A DNA stretch of 64,000 nucleotides. It comes from Emydura subglobosa. Lineage: Eukaryota > Chordata > Testudines > Chelidae. The stretch spans positions 868,001-932,000 of the forward strand of contig ML679971.1 in the NCBI GenBank assembly GCA_007922225.1, given 5' to 3'. Below the pieces are notes generated by a model, which searched no databases, had not been told where the DNA came from, and saw only the letters and a program-made list of their open reading frames with translations. The position numbers and the translations under genes are program-made. Shown in pieces: positions 21,501 to 33,307 of this stretch (position 1 is its first letter; each line of letters begins with the position of its first letter).

Positions 21501-21790
21501 ATAGAGTTCCAGAGGGGTAGCCGTGTTAGTCTGTATACAGCAAAACAAGGAGAGTTCTGTAGCACTTTAAAGACTAACAAATTTAATTTCAGCAGGCATA
21601 AGCTTTTGTGGGCTTCAGCCCACTTCCTCAGATGCAGTTGGTAGAAATAATACAGCAAATATTGGCAACATATATAGGAGGCAATATATACATATCCAAC
21701 GGCACAGACAACAATGGGGTAGGTGGATGAAAGCCGGGCACTTGAAGCCTAATGACAATCATTGAGTAAGACCAACATGTTTGATGGTTG
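21501..21790 (-). mobile_element. Penelope-like retroelement end fragment (tentative)
   Basis: AGGGGTAGCCGTGTTAGTCT, AGACTAACAAATTTAATTTC, GCATAAGCTTTTGTGGGCTT and CCACTTCCTCAGATGCA are, from memory, the end of an abundant reptilian family whose fuller copies encode a GIY-YIG domain (Penelope-like elements). No coding part survives here. The order of the words is clear; the class is less certain. Confidence 0.55.
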
Positions 21791-21844
21791 TATCAACGAC
21801 TAGGAATGCACCTTTCTTTAGAAAATCATTCAAGTAGAAATGGA

Positions 21845-21940
21845 ACAGTTGATTCAAATCGGTGATTTAAATTGAGGCTTTTAATGGTTTCAATTGCTTA
21901 TTTAAATCTCCTTGATTTAAATCAGTCCACTCTGGTTGGG
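21845..21940. repeat. Short palindromic repeat with GATTTAAATC cores
   Basis: GGTGATTTAAATTGAGGC and CTTGATTTAAATCAGTCC are near-inverted halves. A widespread family from memory; class unknown. Confidence 0.5.
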
Positions 21941-21945
21941 AGGTG

Positions 21946-22893
21946 TGTTGCAGATGCTAAATATCTGAACACCTTGTTCTGTGTATTATTTGATAGGCAA
22001 GGAAGTGCACAGATGTGAGGGGTAGAATTTCTGTGATAGGTAGATCGATACATAGCTATATCCCCAAAGCAACAGAATGGAAGATGTGTTTGTTGTGGAG
22101 CTGATCCAGTAAGTACTTACATCAATCGGAGTCTTTCCCATTACTTCAGTGGTCATTGCATCAATGCCTGTGACTATAAAGAGAGCATTCTAGGAGATTT
22201 ATGAATAATTAGGGATCCCTATTAAAGGTCAAGCTCTTTTCCTCCTGCTTCTTTATGTCCTTCTTTTTCCTTCTCATCTCTATGTCAAGGGACATGGGAT
22301 TTTTCCCCTCAATAAAACCTTTCACAGAATCGCAAACAATGCAGCCCCTTTAAGTTGGCTGTGCAACTTCCTGCACATCAATGACAGAAGGCATCTTTCT
22401 TCAGTGAGTACCACTGCAGCAAGAAAGAAATCACCTGTCATTAATTTGGGTTGCAGTGAACCCTGTGTATCCTGCAGCACTTGACTGTATTGTTTTCTGA
22501 TCCCTATTAGTCAAATGATCAGGTCAGAACTCAGTCGGCAAAGCGGGCCCTTGAAGATGAGCAGGGAGAATGAGGGGGAAGAACCCAACTGGTACAATAG
22601 TCCCAGCACAACACAGCTGGGGATGGGAGAGGAGAAAAGACTTGGGATCTGTACATCCCTGCCCTCTCACTGCATGCTCCTACACCAGAAGCATACACTT
22701 GCTATGTGCCCTCCCCCCAAAAAAAGAAAAAAAAAAAAGATTCTAGTTTGCTTGCACACGGGAAGTGCACCAGCTTCATTACCAGGAGACCCACCATGGA
22801 GGTGTGGAATTTGCCCCTTAGTATAGGTGAGCTGTAAGGGTTACTTACATTTCTGTATCATATAATAGTGCCTGGGAATTGCACAGCACATAT
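21946..22893. other. Unassigned non-coding DNA
   Basis: Contains an A-rich run near 22,720-22,740. The plus frame at 22,515-22,826 crosses it and has a KKRKKKK artefact. No gene supported. Confidence 0.4.
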
Positions 22894-23130
22894 CATTCAA
22901 TGTTGATCAATGCAAAGTAATGCACATTGGAAAACATAATCCCAACTATACCTATAAAAGGGTGGGGTCTAAGTCAATTGTTACCACTCAAGAAAGAGAT
23001 CTTGGAGTCATTCTAGATGCTTCTCTGAAAACATCCATTCAATGTGCAGCGGAAGTCAAAAAAGCTAACAGAATATTGGGAATCATCAGGAAAGGGGTAG
23101 ATAATAAGACCGAAAATATCATAATGCCAC
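22894..23130 (+). pseudogene. CR1 ORF2 C-terminal fragment, internal piece
   Basis: The frame from 22,920 reads MHIGKHNPNYTYKRVGSKSI, then TTQERDLGVILDASLKTSIQ and ILGIIRKGVDNKTENIIM, the same domain as at 17.9 and 50.1 kb. The frame is intact across this piece. The 3' UTR is absent, which is unusual for CR1 (normally 5'-truncated with the 3' end kept). A half MITE follows directly, suggesting a deletion or recombination joined the two. Confidence 0.88.
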
Positions 23131-23154
23131 ATATGAACAGCTACTATGGGTAAC

Positions 23155-23300
23155 CCTCCTGTCCTGAAGGGTCCTAGAGCCTAAGCTCCAGTCTGAGCCT
23201 GAATGTTTTACCACGATGAAACAGCCCCTTAGCGTGAGCCTGAGTCAGTTGGAATGGGCAGCCCTGGGATTTTAACTGCAGTGTAGACGTACCCTGAGAA
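23155..23300. mobile_element. Right half of a GGGTATGTCTACAC-type MITE
   Basis: GGGTCCTAGAGCCTAAGC, then CAGCCCCTTAGCGTGAGC, then GCAGTGTAGACGTACCCT match the right arm of the copy at 15,594-15,873. The left arm is missing at the junction with the CR1 fragment. Confidence 0.78.
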
Positions 23301-24475
23301 TCAGAAAAAAATCCGGTTTGGGATTTGTGTGTGTGTAAAAGACATTTTTTGCCTCTGAATCTCTCCCTTTTCCTCCATAAAGAGTATGCAGATGCCATGT
23401 AAATGTTATGTAAATAGGGTCCATAGTCCATTAAAGCCCAGCATTATAATCACTAATACCCCATAGGCATGGACAGATCAACCAACCAATTTTTATTTGA
23501 TCTCTGACAGAGGCAGTGAGCCCTGTTAATATTTTCTGTACATGCCTTTATTACAAAGCTCATCATTTCCAGCTATGGGTACGTGGGATGGATGAAGGTT
23601 GTTGCTGAGTATTTATGGGTTTTAATACGATCTAGCAAAGCTTATGCAAATACATTATTAGAAAAGAAGCCTTCTGTAGAATCAAGGAATCCTGTCTTCC
23701 CATAAGAATTTCCATCCAAAGAGATTGCCTATGAAGATTCTAGCAATTCTAGAGTCTAACAATCCCAAATTGCATAAACACCTATTCCCTCATACCTGTC
23801 GCTCTTTCAAGTTAGCAGAAAACAATTGCATAGAAGAAGGACTGGAGGGTGTTTGGACTTTGTCTAGGGAAAAAATAAAACTTACTAATTGTCACACTAC
23901 TAATTAATATTAACTGGTTTAAGACATCCCTCCTGATTACTTAAAGAAGTGGCAATTGAGGAGTTAATGGGTTGATTCAGGAAAAAAATTCAACCTTGGA
24001 ATGTAGCAAAAGCTGATACGTGACTCTGTCTGATAGTTTATAAGTCAAGACACCATTTTTTTCTAGTCATCATTGGTACTTGGAGCTCAGTGTAATGCCT
24101 GAAAAAAATGAATAATAGTCTTCCTTCAGCATCATCAACGGGCCCTCAGCTGGCCATGTTTAGTGATGCTGCACAACACAAAGCTGAATACAGCTTGTTC
24201 ATCCATAGCTTCATTTGCCGCATTCTAAAGTCTGGAGTCAAAACTTGGGTTTGTCAGTAAAGTGGCTGAGTCAATAACGAAGGAACCGGACCTATTCCCA
24301 TTGATGTCAATGACAAAATAGCCAGGCTTGGGTCCCTTAGTTATTACAGGGTAGGATTTTCAAAATCACTCAGCACTGGCCTAACTCTGCTCCCGTTGAA
24401 GCTCAAGGTAAAACTTCCATTGACATGAGTGGAAGCAGAGTTACACCAAGATTAAATAATTCTGAAAATAATATG
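23301..24475. other. Unassigned non-coding DNA
   Basis: Poorly repetitive; 23,560-23,960 is AT-rich and complex. A palindromic piece around 24,290-24,440 (CATTGATGTCAATGAC, CTCCCGTTGAAGCTCAAGG) belongs to the ATTGACTTCAATGGGA group. No exon recognised. Confidence 0.4.
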
Positions 24476-24479
24476 TCAT

Positions 24480-24800
24480 GTTTTATATAGTGCTGCTCGT
24501 CGGTATGTATTATCCTCATAACACCCCTTTGAGAGAGAAAAGTGCTATTATCCCCATTTTACAGACAGCGAACTGAGGCACAGAGAGGCTAAGGACCAGA
24601 TTTTTGAAGGTACTGAGGCATTGCTGAGATTTAGGCTCCTAAATTCCTGAATCACTTTTTGAAAATGGAACTTATGCTGCTAAATCGATTAGGCATTGAA
24701 ACGCTGAGCTCAGCAATGTCTAAATACTTGTGCTGGACCCAAGTCACACAGAAAGCCTGTGGTAGTACAGGGAATTCAACACAGGGCTTCTATGTGCTAG
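24480..24800 (-). repeat. MIR repeat, reverse, interrupted by 'cctaaattcct...gaaaatgg' words
   Basis: TATCCCCATTTTACAGACAG, then CTGAGGCACAGAGAGGCTAA is a clear reverse MIR. Then 24,600-24,720 belongs to the 'cacctaaa' palindromic family, after which AAGTCACACAGAAAGCCTGT resumes the MIR end. The nested order suggests the palindromic element inserted into the MIR. Confidence 0.7.
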
Positions 24801-24807
24801 GGTAAAA

Positions 24808-24905
24808 TCATAGAAGATTAGGGTTGGAAAGGACCTCGGGGGTAATCTAGTCCAACCCCCTGCTCAAAGTAGGACCAATCCCACTACCCAAAGGGGTAGT
24901 GTTCT
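24808..24905 (-). repeat. CR1 3' end (bird-like ATAGAA type)
   Basis: CATAGAAGATTAGGGTTGGA and CCAACCCCCTGCTCAAAGTA mark the 3' UTR of the CR1 subtype common to birds and reptiles, in minus orientation. Heavily 5'-truncated. Confidence 0.75.
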
Positions 24906-25499
24906 TCCCCCTTGATCACTCTTCCAAGTCCCACCCACTGTCTATTTATTAAGGGTCAGTTGTGAGATGTAGCCACAGCTCTGTGGTAAGGGTGGTACAG
25001 AGCTGCTACACCCCCTGGGAGCTCCACTGAGTGAACAGGTCACACCAGCCAGGGTCCACTGCCAATAGGGAAATGGGCTATGCATGGTGCAGTTCTTCCC
25101 TGCTGCCTTTGGCATAATTTGTGACCCTCAGGGGCTCCCCCTGAGTTCAAGGGCTGTGATTATGTCCTGACTTTGCAAGGGGTGTGCCAAGGGGTATGGC
25201 TTATCATACAATTTTCTTCTTTCAAAAAAACTGAGAACAATCAAACCTTGAATGACTTAGGCCCATGCTATCTTAACCCGTGCTAAATACACTTGGAGAA
25301 CACACGACAGTTCCCCATTCAAATTGTCATCAGACATTCTGAGATTTTACCTCATTTTTACTTGTTTTTGGAGAATGGTCAAGCTAAGCTCCGTATATCT
25401 GAAAGCTTCATCCACTCTAGAACTCAGCCACGGAAGTTTAACAAGGTGAATAGTATGAAATAACAGGTACAATATCAATTGGAGAGTTACTACTAAGTT

Positions 25500-25830
25500 G
25501 AGCCATAGAAAAAACCCATCTTTTCAGTCAACACCGGACCAATGTCCATCACGGTGTTGGATGTTTGATGAAATTCCAAAATTTGACAAAAAAAAATGCA
25601 GGGGAAATTTGATGACATTTTCACAAAACAAATGAACCAAACAACTGTTTTTCGACCAGATCCATTGCACTGGTTATACTTTTTGGAGTTTTCAGGATTT
25701 TTAACTTCAAAATTTGAAATTGTTAATTTTCAAATTTCAAAAAAGGAGCACAATTTCTCAACAAAATAGGTGTGAAAATGTTCCCCTCTTTTTCAAAGCA
25801 ACTGTAGTGTTGAGTCACCGATCCCTAAAT
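25500..25830. mobile_element. AT-rich MITE fragment
   Basis: AAATTTGACAAAAAAAAATG, TTTCACAAAACAAATG and TTCAAAATTTGAAATTG resemble the interior of the family at 10,971-11,412. Termini are not preserved. Confidence 0.4.
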
Positions 25831-26250
25831 TGGCTTCTTGTGGATGAGATCTAAAAACTAAGTGTAAGAGTGTTTATCTGAGTTTTTATTCCCTGGTCAA
25901 ATTTGAGTTTGAATAACTTCCTTTTAACTGATTCAAATTATTGCTGCAGCTTCAGTTATGTACAATATTTTTGTTTTCTTTCTGTTCTAAGCAGTTGTGT
26001 TGTGTATTTATCCACTACTGAACAACAGCTATGTTCCATCTCAGAGATGGCTGTATTTCAATGACAGGTATAGCAATCCCTTTATACATTTGCAAAGTTT
26101 TACTATCACTTTCAGACCATATTTGGACCATAAATAAATGAGCTAGACTATGTTATCATTAATCTCCTCGTAAGGCTTTCAGGTAACAAATTAGCTTTTT
26201 AACTATTTCAGAGGAAAAGGTTCTTCAGTGGTACCAGTGACAACCCACCC

Positions 26251-26280
26251 CCCCCCAAAAAAAAAATAAAAACACTTCAG
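26251..26280. repeat. Poly-C followed by poly-A tract
   Basis: A run of Cs directly followed by a run of As; low complexity. Confidence 0.8.
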
Positions 26281-26336
26281 AACAACAACAACCACCCATC
26301 AAACTACTGATTTATACTATGTAGCGAGAAAATTGT

Positions 26337-26348
26337 GGGGGGGGGGGG
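26337..26348. repeat. G12 homopolymer
   Basis: Twelve Gs, then a CGCGGGG continuation. A length-unstable tract, and an assembly error is possible. Confidence 0.8.
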
Positions 26349-27666
26349 CGCGGGGAATCGTATTTTAAACTAACATATAGTAGCAGGTGGTACTGAGACT
26401 AAAAGATTTATTTGGTTAAAAAGACTATTGGGCTTTTGTTTGTTTGAATGCTGGGAAGACGGATGATTCATTTCATTAACCTTAAACCATCCCTGAACAC
26501 CATCAGGTGAGTGGCGGGTCTGGTCTTGAATTTTGTTAGTAATGGACATTCCTCGGCTTCCCTTAGCAGTTTCTGATTCTATTGGAAATGACATTCACCC
26601 CTGTGTGGAAGGCCAATATGAGGCCCATCCAACACGTACATCCCATTTAAGACCTATTTTGAGGACTTAAGTGTACACAGAATTTGGGCAGAGGTGTGAA
26701 TTTTATTCTGGCTGACTTCTTCGAAGGATCTGATTCAGCAAAAGCACTTAAGCAGTGCTTATCTTTAAGCAGCAGACTGGTGCTGCTGTTTAACACACTA
26801 ATTCAGCGAGGTATTTATGCACATACCCTCCTTTCAGCATGAGAATAATCCATCAAATCAATGGGACCCACAACTATTGCAGTGGTTGAACTGAGTTTAT
26901 AAGGTTCTATGCCACCAAAGTACAATCTGTATTTTGTTTTCATTGATGGTGAGAATGGTTCTAACAGCAGGGATAATCCCAGATAATCAATGACAAATAA
27001 ACTACTTCTGCTACTACTAATACTCTTATACGGGGCTTTGCATGTCCAAAGTACAGTACAATTAATGACTCCTCGCTGATCATCATCTTCTGAACAATTT
27101 ATTGTCATAGTCAATAGACTCTGAACACATGCCCTTGCCAGGACATATGAGGTCACGGATATTGTCAAAGATAGTCTTTGACAGTTATTGAAATGAGAAC
27201 TAATTTGACTTAATCTAAGATGACAGAAAAAATGGTTCACTGGTGAAATAAAACAGTTTGAAAAACTGGTGCTAAAGATGAGTGGGGGAAAAGACAAGCA
27301 GCTTGTAATCCATATGCAGGTTTATAAAACTCTGCTTTTAATGAGGCTTTAGGGGAATGCAGCATTGGGCCCTCTATACAGGCAATGATGAGACAACATG
27401 ATGGTAATAAGAGGCTGTATCTTCTAGGCAGCTGTATTCTATTCATGACCATAAAAATATTTAGTTTGTACAAAACAATACCTGTTGCAATCAAATCTTG
27501 TTCTATTTCAATGTCACTGGATTGCATCAGATTTGACTACAATATGGTAAAAATATATGAGAATTCTCAGATTGCTATTATTGTTGTTTATTGTTGTACC
27601 CACAAGGCATTGCCTACCCCACCAGGAGCATAGTTAGAGGAGTCCATGAAAGAGTTCACAGTCTCA
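26349..27666. other. Unassigned non-coding DNA
   Basis: Two overlapping minus frames (26,815-27,297 and 27,237-27,527) reach 160 and 96 codons. They lack domains, start in no promoter context and have low-complexity serine runs. I treat them as chance. Confidence 0.45.
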
Positions 27667-27923
27667 GGGCAGGTGGACACACCCTGAGCTAGCTTCAATC
27701 TAGCTAGCTTGGATGCTAGACCACTGAAGTCACAGCAGCGTGAGCTATACAAGCCAGTCCAGAACCCTGGTAATGACTTGCAGTGGTAGCTTGTGCTGAA
27801 AAGTGTACTGCCATGGCATCACTGCTCCGGTACCGGAAGTAGTTAGATTAAACTAGCTCATATATGTCTACAAGAGCTGCAATCACACCCTGCCCAGGTT
27901 GTGATTACAGTGTAGATGTACCC
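27667..27923. mobile_element. MITE related to the 4.0 kb element
   Basis: Left end GGGCAGGTGGACACACC and right end AGTGTAGATGTACCC are imperfect inverted matches. The interior repeats GAGCTAGCTT-type words. Non-coding. Confidence 0.55.
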
Positions 27924-27929
27924 TCATGC

Positions 27930-28290
27930 ACTTGTTCTGCATGGGCAGAAAACTACTCTTCACATGGAACCTTTTGGTCCTAATTCTGCAAACAAATTAG
28001 GCTTGATCCTGCCTGCTCTGAGATAAAGTTCTTATTGACTTCAGTGCTGAGGGATCAGGCACTGGGGCACCAATTAAGCAAAGCACTTGAGCACGTGCTT
28101 AATTTCAAGCATTGTATTTATCAGTCTGATCAAAGTCAATGGGGCTTAAATATAGGGTTAAATTTAAGTTCGGGCTTGAGTGTTTGTTAAATTGGGACCG
28201 AAGTGCTTATCTTTAAATAATCCCAGCGGGAATACTCGTATGAATAAAGTTAAACATGTGCATAAGTGTTTTCAGGATCGAGGTCTTAGA
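27930..28290. repeat. Palindromic repeat of the 'agtcaatggggct' group
   Basis: TTATTGACTTCAGTGC, GATCAAAGTCAATGGGGC and paired CAAAGCACTTGAGCACGTGC / TGTGCATAAGTGTTTTCAGG segments form large imperfect inverted repeats like those at 58.7 kb. Confidence 0.5.
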
Positions 28291-28823
28291 AGAAAAGAAA
28301 TAAAGGGAAAGTGAATGTGATACAATATATCACCAATATTTTTTAAAAATATGAAAGATCAACTAAGCCCAGCCGCCCCTCAGTCTATGGTAGCTAGTAT
28401 GACAATGTCATAACTGACAACGTCAGTTTATGTACCATTCAAAATAGCTCATTTGATATGTTCTATTTCTGAACAGTCCTAGTATAAAATTACCCCAGCG
28501 GGTTTTTAAATTTGTGTATTTTTCTAGATTGCTCTAATTAAAAATAGGGCAGAGAAATGTGTGTGTTGAGGTGGGAGGAAGATAAATTTTAGTGGGGGAT
28601 TTTTGGTTCTCAAAACTCAAAAAACATCTTCAGGTTTGTTTTGTTACCTGTCAGCTCTGTGTTCTTGGGGAACCAGAGTGCAAAATCCCGACTCTCTCTG
28701 GCTCACCTCCCCCTCCCCCCCCCCATCCTCTGCTTGAACCAGAAACGAAAAGCAATGAAAAGGCAGTGGGAGACACACCTAAACCCTGCCAAACAAAGGT
28801 GATAGGATTAAGGCAACTCCCCT

Positions 28824-28955
28824 AGCCTCATCTACATCAAAGATGTAAAAAGGAGACATCTCAATTAGCATATTGAATGGAGAACAGAAGCCTCATCTAC
28901 ATCGAAGATGGAACAAGAATTAGCAAAGCGTATGGAGAACCAAGCTCCAAAGCAG
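28824..28955 (+). repeat. Two-copy tandem repeat of about 65 bp
   Basis: AGCCTCATCTACATC plus AAGATG occurs at 28,824-28,845 and 28,889-28,910 (21 of 22 bases). Each is followed by AATTAGCA and a TGGAGAAC word at matching offsets. Confidence 0.75.
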
Positions 28956-29470
28956 GAACCGCACTGAACTGTGGGATTGGCAAAGCAGGGACACACTGCA
29001 TGATGGGAGATCTCTGCTCCTGATGTTAATGAACCCACACCTGCACACACCCAGCTCCGCAGTTATCAGACCATTCTAGTTATTGATATCCAAAGCACTG
29101 AATCTCCCTGGTTGCATTGTGAGCTCCCTCAAGGAACACTGCCCATAGCCAGGAGTGATCAGCTCCTATTGTTCAGCATATTGAAAACCACTCTGGGATA
29201 CTCCCTGGAGTCATTGTTTACCCATAAACGAACCTAGTGTTCTCTCTTGAACTATTGTTTCTTCCCTACAAAAACTCCTAGCCAAGTTCAGACCCCGGTT
29301 CTGATGCCTGGATCCAAATGCTGCATCAGCTCCACTGGGACTCCCCCTTTTCCTGACTGATCGCGTTGGGGGCTCTGCCTGTCTCAAGTGCTCCAGACCC
29401 TAAACTGAACAGCCTGTCTCCTGGGAACCTCTGAGCTGCACAGAATGGTGAGACCCCGTCATCTTCCCTC

Positions 29471-29508
29471 AACACACACACACACACACTCTCTCTCTCT
29501 CTCTCTCT
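29471..29508. repeat. (CA)n(CT)n compound microsatellite
   Basis: About nine CA units joined to about ten CT units. It creates the spurious ERERERE minus frame at 29,326-29,721. Confidence 0.93.
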
Positions 29509-30140
29509 TTCACTTTCACTTTCAGTCCAGGTATAACTTTCTACTTTTGTAATCAAATCTGGGCTAGCCATCTCCAATGCCCCAACTGTAACTGTGTAGT
29601 ATTGTAAGTGCTTGATTGTTTTTCTCTCCTTGTATGGTATTACTATTAGTATCATAAGTTTTATATACCTGGCAATAAAATAACTGTTATAATCACGCTG
29701 GTTGCCAGTCTTTCTCTCCAAACTTCATTTACTCCTTTGTGTTGTTGGCTTTCCTATCTTGTTCTGCAGCAATGCTTCTTTTACCTAAACCAAAGATCCC
29801 TGGAATGCCCAAAAATCTTGTGGGGTTTGCTCATCAAGGGTGGTTACTACTAGAACAATTGTAGAGTGAGGGGGGAGGCAGCTGAGAAGTGCTGCTCTGC
29901 CTAGTCTACGGAGTCCAGGAGCATACAAGGGTGGCCTCTGAAAGCGCTGTGTAACCCAGCCTGCTGAGTTCAAGGACATATAAGGGGTCAGTTGAGAGTG
30001 CTGATAGCCCGGTCCGCTCAGACGCACTCGGTTAATCTGGAATGTGTATGTGTATCTGTGCGGGATATTTTTTTTAATCTGGGGCTGGGTAGCCCTGAAA
30101 ACCTTAGGTCCTGCAGGATAGCTCAAGTGGGAGGGGACTT

Positions 30141-30750
30141 GTAGCCATATGAACACACAAGTAACACAAGCAGTACATTAATAGATTCACATCCTCCCCC
30201 TTCCAGGAAAATAACCCTAATAAATGAGCGAACCCCAAGGTGACAGGCAAATCTGGTAACAGTTTTTTCTAGACGGACTCCTGTGTTATGCATCAGATCC
30301 ATTCTTCGCATTGTTTTGTGGTGTGTAATTTACTCTAGCAGTATTAGTCAGATAACAACTATGATACATTTAATATAAAATTAAATTCACTTCTACCACC
30401 TTTTCTTATTTCCCTCATCTATTTGTGATACAGCCACATAAAGTTTGTGTTTAAAATAATAATAAAAAAAACCCTTCAAATCAAATCGCTATCAAATAAG
30501 TAAGATACCCTGCATTCTACAGGTTCTATCTCACCTATGAAGAATGAAGATATTTTGTAAAGAGCTAATGCTTGCGTTATGGGTCATGAAAAACACAGAA
30601 CACTTACCCTAGGGACACAAGACATCCCACATGTAATATATTTTCCAAAAGTGTAGTGTGCTCATAATTTCTGGATGTCTGTAAACTCAGAATTATTACT
30701 ACCTCTATAGTTTTGCTCAAGATTTCTACCCAAACTCATAATGTTTCTGT
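30141..30750. other. Unassigned AT-rich non-coding DNA
   Basis: No repeat or exon recognised. Confidence 0.35.
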
Positions 30751-30753
30751 AAA

Positions 30754-30791
30754 ATATCTATCTATCTATCTATCTCCCTCCCTCCCTCCCT
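30754..30791. repeat. (TATC)n followed by (CTCC)n microsatellite
   Basis: Five to six TATC units run directly into four CTCC units. Confidence 0.92.
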
Positions 30792-30964
30792 GCTTCTCTA
30801 GGCATTTATGCCATAGGTTAAAGAGTAGTAAACCAAATATATAAGAATCACAGCATATAATACACTGGCAGATCCCAACAAAACAGAAACTCAATAAATC
30901 CCACAAAAATCAGCCCCTCTCAAGACACTTTTCCTCCATGGCCTGAGTGACTAGGGAAAAATTA

Positions 30965-31110
30965 CATCATAGAATCATAGAAATGCTGTGCTGGAAGGAC
31001 CTCAAGATATCATCAAGTCCATTCCCTGCCCCTCCTCCCCCCGAATGGGACAGGAAGATCCTTCACTAAAAGTTATCATGCCCTGAAGGTCAGCAGTCTT
31101 GGATTATTTC
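30965..31110 (-). repeat. CR1 3' end (ATAGAATCATAGAA type)
   Basis: CATAGAATCATAGAAATGCT then GGAAGGACCTCAAGATATCA is the characteristic 3' UTR end in minus orientation. Short and 5'-truncated. Confidence 0.8.
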
Positions 31111-31555
31111 AGAACAAGGAGCAGGAGAATAAGTTCTCAAATTGAGGGTCTTTAATAGACAATCCCCTACTGCCAGGCATCTCTCTTTTAAACTGACGGC
31201 AATTCAGCCTCAGCTGATTGTAACTGGTAGCATGACACAGAAGGAGAGTGTTCTTTCAAATAGGCAGGACTCCAAGCCATTTAGGCTCAAGCTCAGTACC
31301 TTAAATTTGTACCAGATACTAATTCATACAGAGCATAGGTGTTGTGTTCTCATTGAAATACAGTTTTCAGCAGGTACTACTTACTCACTTCCAGTTAGGC
31401 ATGTGTTTCAGTATCTTGCTGTATTGGGGCCAAGCCCCAGATCTTCAATTATGAGAATTATGCACCTACCTAAATACCTTTGTGCATCTGGACCCAACTG
31501 GCTAGCATATCAGAAAAAAAGAATCATCATCATTATCATTCTTGACACAAGAACA
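31111..31555. other. Unassigned non-coding stretch
   Basis: The plus frame at 31,142-31,648 is 168 codons. It has no recognisable domain, and its 3' third is AT-rich MITE sequence, so it is not called as a gene. Confidence 0.4.
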
Positions 31556-32215
31556 GGTGAAACATTTTCAAATTTTAAAAATTTCAGCAAAACATTTTTG
31601 CCACATTTTTTTCAAAAATATTGTTTCATCTCTTTGCTTAGAGAATAGAATTTTCAAAAATTGTATGGAAATTTTCAGCTGTCTTTACTCAACACACTAT
31701 CTTTTTAGAACAAACAATAGAGATACTCACCAAATTTAGCTCTGATGCCCCACGTATCAAGATCTGGTGCAGTGTAGATCCCACTACCCTGCTGGATCAA
31801 GACTACAACTGTTTTTTTATGAAAACATGTCAACAGGTCGAAATAAAAATGAAACATCTGTTTCAATTAATCTCCCACTTTCAAAAAATTTGGGGCGAAC
31901 AAGTTTCAAATTTGTCAAAACATTCCATTTCAACATTTTTGAACAAAAACATTTCTTTTTTTTCAGTCAAAATGAATTTTAATTGAAAAAATGTAATAAA
32001 TTTAGACAACAGAAGTTTAAAAATGATAAAAGGTCAAAATTCAAAAGTAAAATTTTAAAAAATGTTGAACAAAATGTTTTAGGGTGTTTTTCAGATAGTC
32101 ACTTCATGAAAAAAAATTAGATTTTAACTTTTCATCTTCATTCGGGATGGGAAAATTTTTCAATATTTTGAAAATTTTCAGAAAACGGGAAAACCATTTC
32201 ATGCCCACTTTGATC
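31556..32215. mobile_element. AT-rich MITE copies, probably more than one
   Basis: Blocks of AAATTTTTCAAA-like words and the near-terminal CGGGAAAACCATTTCATGCC (compare GGAAAACCATTTCCCACACA at about 34,425) mark this family. The intervening 31,690-31,800 is unrelated, so two fragments may be present. Confidence 0.5.
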
Positions 32216-33304
32216 TAAAATGATATTGTGCCCATCTTTTTTCATGCACTGCTTTTTTTTTTCTACTTTCTAGAGGAAAGTAGTCCCCCCTTCAAGCCAA
32301 TATTGTGCTTTTTAATACACACGCTTGACAGTTTCTTTTATTTTTACTAGTCTTTGATTTACCATCTCTCTTGCCCTCTGGACTTTCTTAGACATTTCTC
32401 CAGAAGTTCACTGGTTCCTGCCTCCAGCTTCTCTTCTAACATCTGTTTTACCCTTTCAGCTTTGGTGTCATGTGCATAGATGGCAGGAGAATTTGAGAGG
32501 TGCGCATGTCATGCCATAGCAGAGACTATGAGAAACTTGGAATACCTGAAGACTGAAAAACTAACCACCGCTCAATGAGGGAATGAACTATATAGGGCTT
32601 TCAGAAAGAAACTTATCTGAGGGTGAAATTCAGTGGGGATGTGGAGGGCCAGTAACCTATGGACCACTTATTCCAGCCAATTGGTGGCACTACATTGGCA
32701 AAGATGCGTTTGGGTGGAGACGTCACACAGGGTCTCCATGCTCCTTTCATGCTGAGGAGAGGTTCTTGCAAACCCCAAATGAGCTGGTGTGTAACCAGGG
32801 CTTGGGGTAGGCCAAGGTCATAGCTAGCAGATCTGTGATAATGCAAATCCAGTGGATCAAATTCCAATGCAGATGGTGTAGTTGAACTATCACAGCAGTT
32901 GCAGAGGGCCTTTATGGCAACCCCATAGCCTGCCCATGGGTTGGGAAGGTGAATGATCCAACCTGACAGAGATCTGTGCACAAAGCCCCGTTACCTCATT
33001 TCAGTTATTTAGAAGGGCAGAGAAAGGCTTTTTCCATGTGATATGGGTCTACCTTCATTTCTCTTAATGTTTCTCTCCAACTTCTCATGTTATCTGTCCA
33101 GAGCACAGAAGTTTAGGAGGTAATTGAGTTCAGCCCCTTTTAATATGAAGATGAAGGAAGTTAGATTTGCCCTTGTTGTTATTACTCTATTATTATATAA
33201 AATTTATATTGTGGTAGCATGTACAGGCCAGTCAGGTTGGACTCCATTATTATTATTTATATTGCAGTATTATGTAAGGGTACCAATCCAAGATCATTGA
33301 ACTA
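32216..33304. other. Unassigned non-coding DNA
   Basis: Overlapping opposite-strand frames at 32,583-32,810 and 32,613-32,981 cannot both be genes. Neither has a known domain. Confidence 0.4.
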
Positions 33305-33307
33305 AGC

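Larger units (their letters stand above)
28560..30140 (+). mobile_element. Probable old LTR-type element
   Basis: GC-variable sequence with no MIR, CR1 or MITE content. It has a possible polyadenylation signal (AATAAA near 29,676), followed by a T-rich stretch, and a two-copy 65-bp tandem repeat at 28,824-28,955. From memory, TTGTGGGGTTTGCTCATCAA and CGGTCCGCTCAGACGCACTC occur in a turtle endogenous-retrovirus-like family. No gag, pol or env reading frame is recognised, and ends and target duplication were not found. Extent and class are tentative. Confidence 0.4.

Noticed and set aside
26815..27527. Two overlapping minus-strand frames of 160 and 96 codons
   Set aside because: No domain, no splice sites or promoter context. 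Composition fits non-coding AT-rich DNA.
29326..29721. 131-codon minus frame with ERERERE and VCVCV
   Set aside because: The pattern is the translation of a CA/CT microsatellite.
31142..31648. 168-codon plus frame
   Set aside because: Longest non-repeat frame, but it has no recognisable domain and its end is AT-rich MITE sequence.
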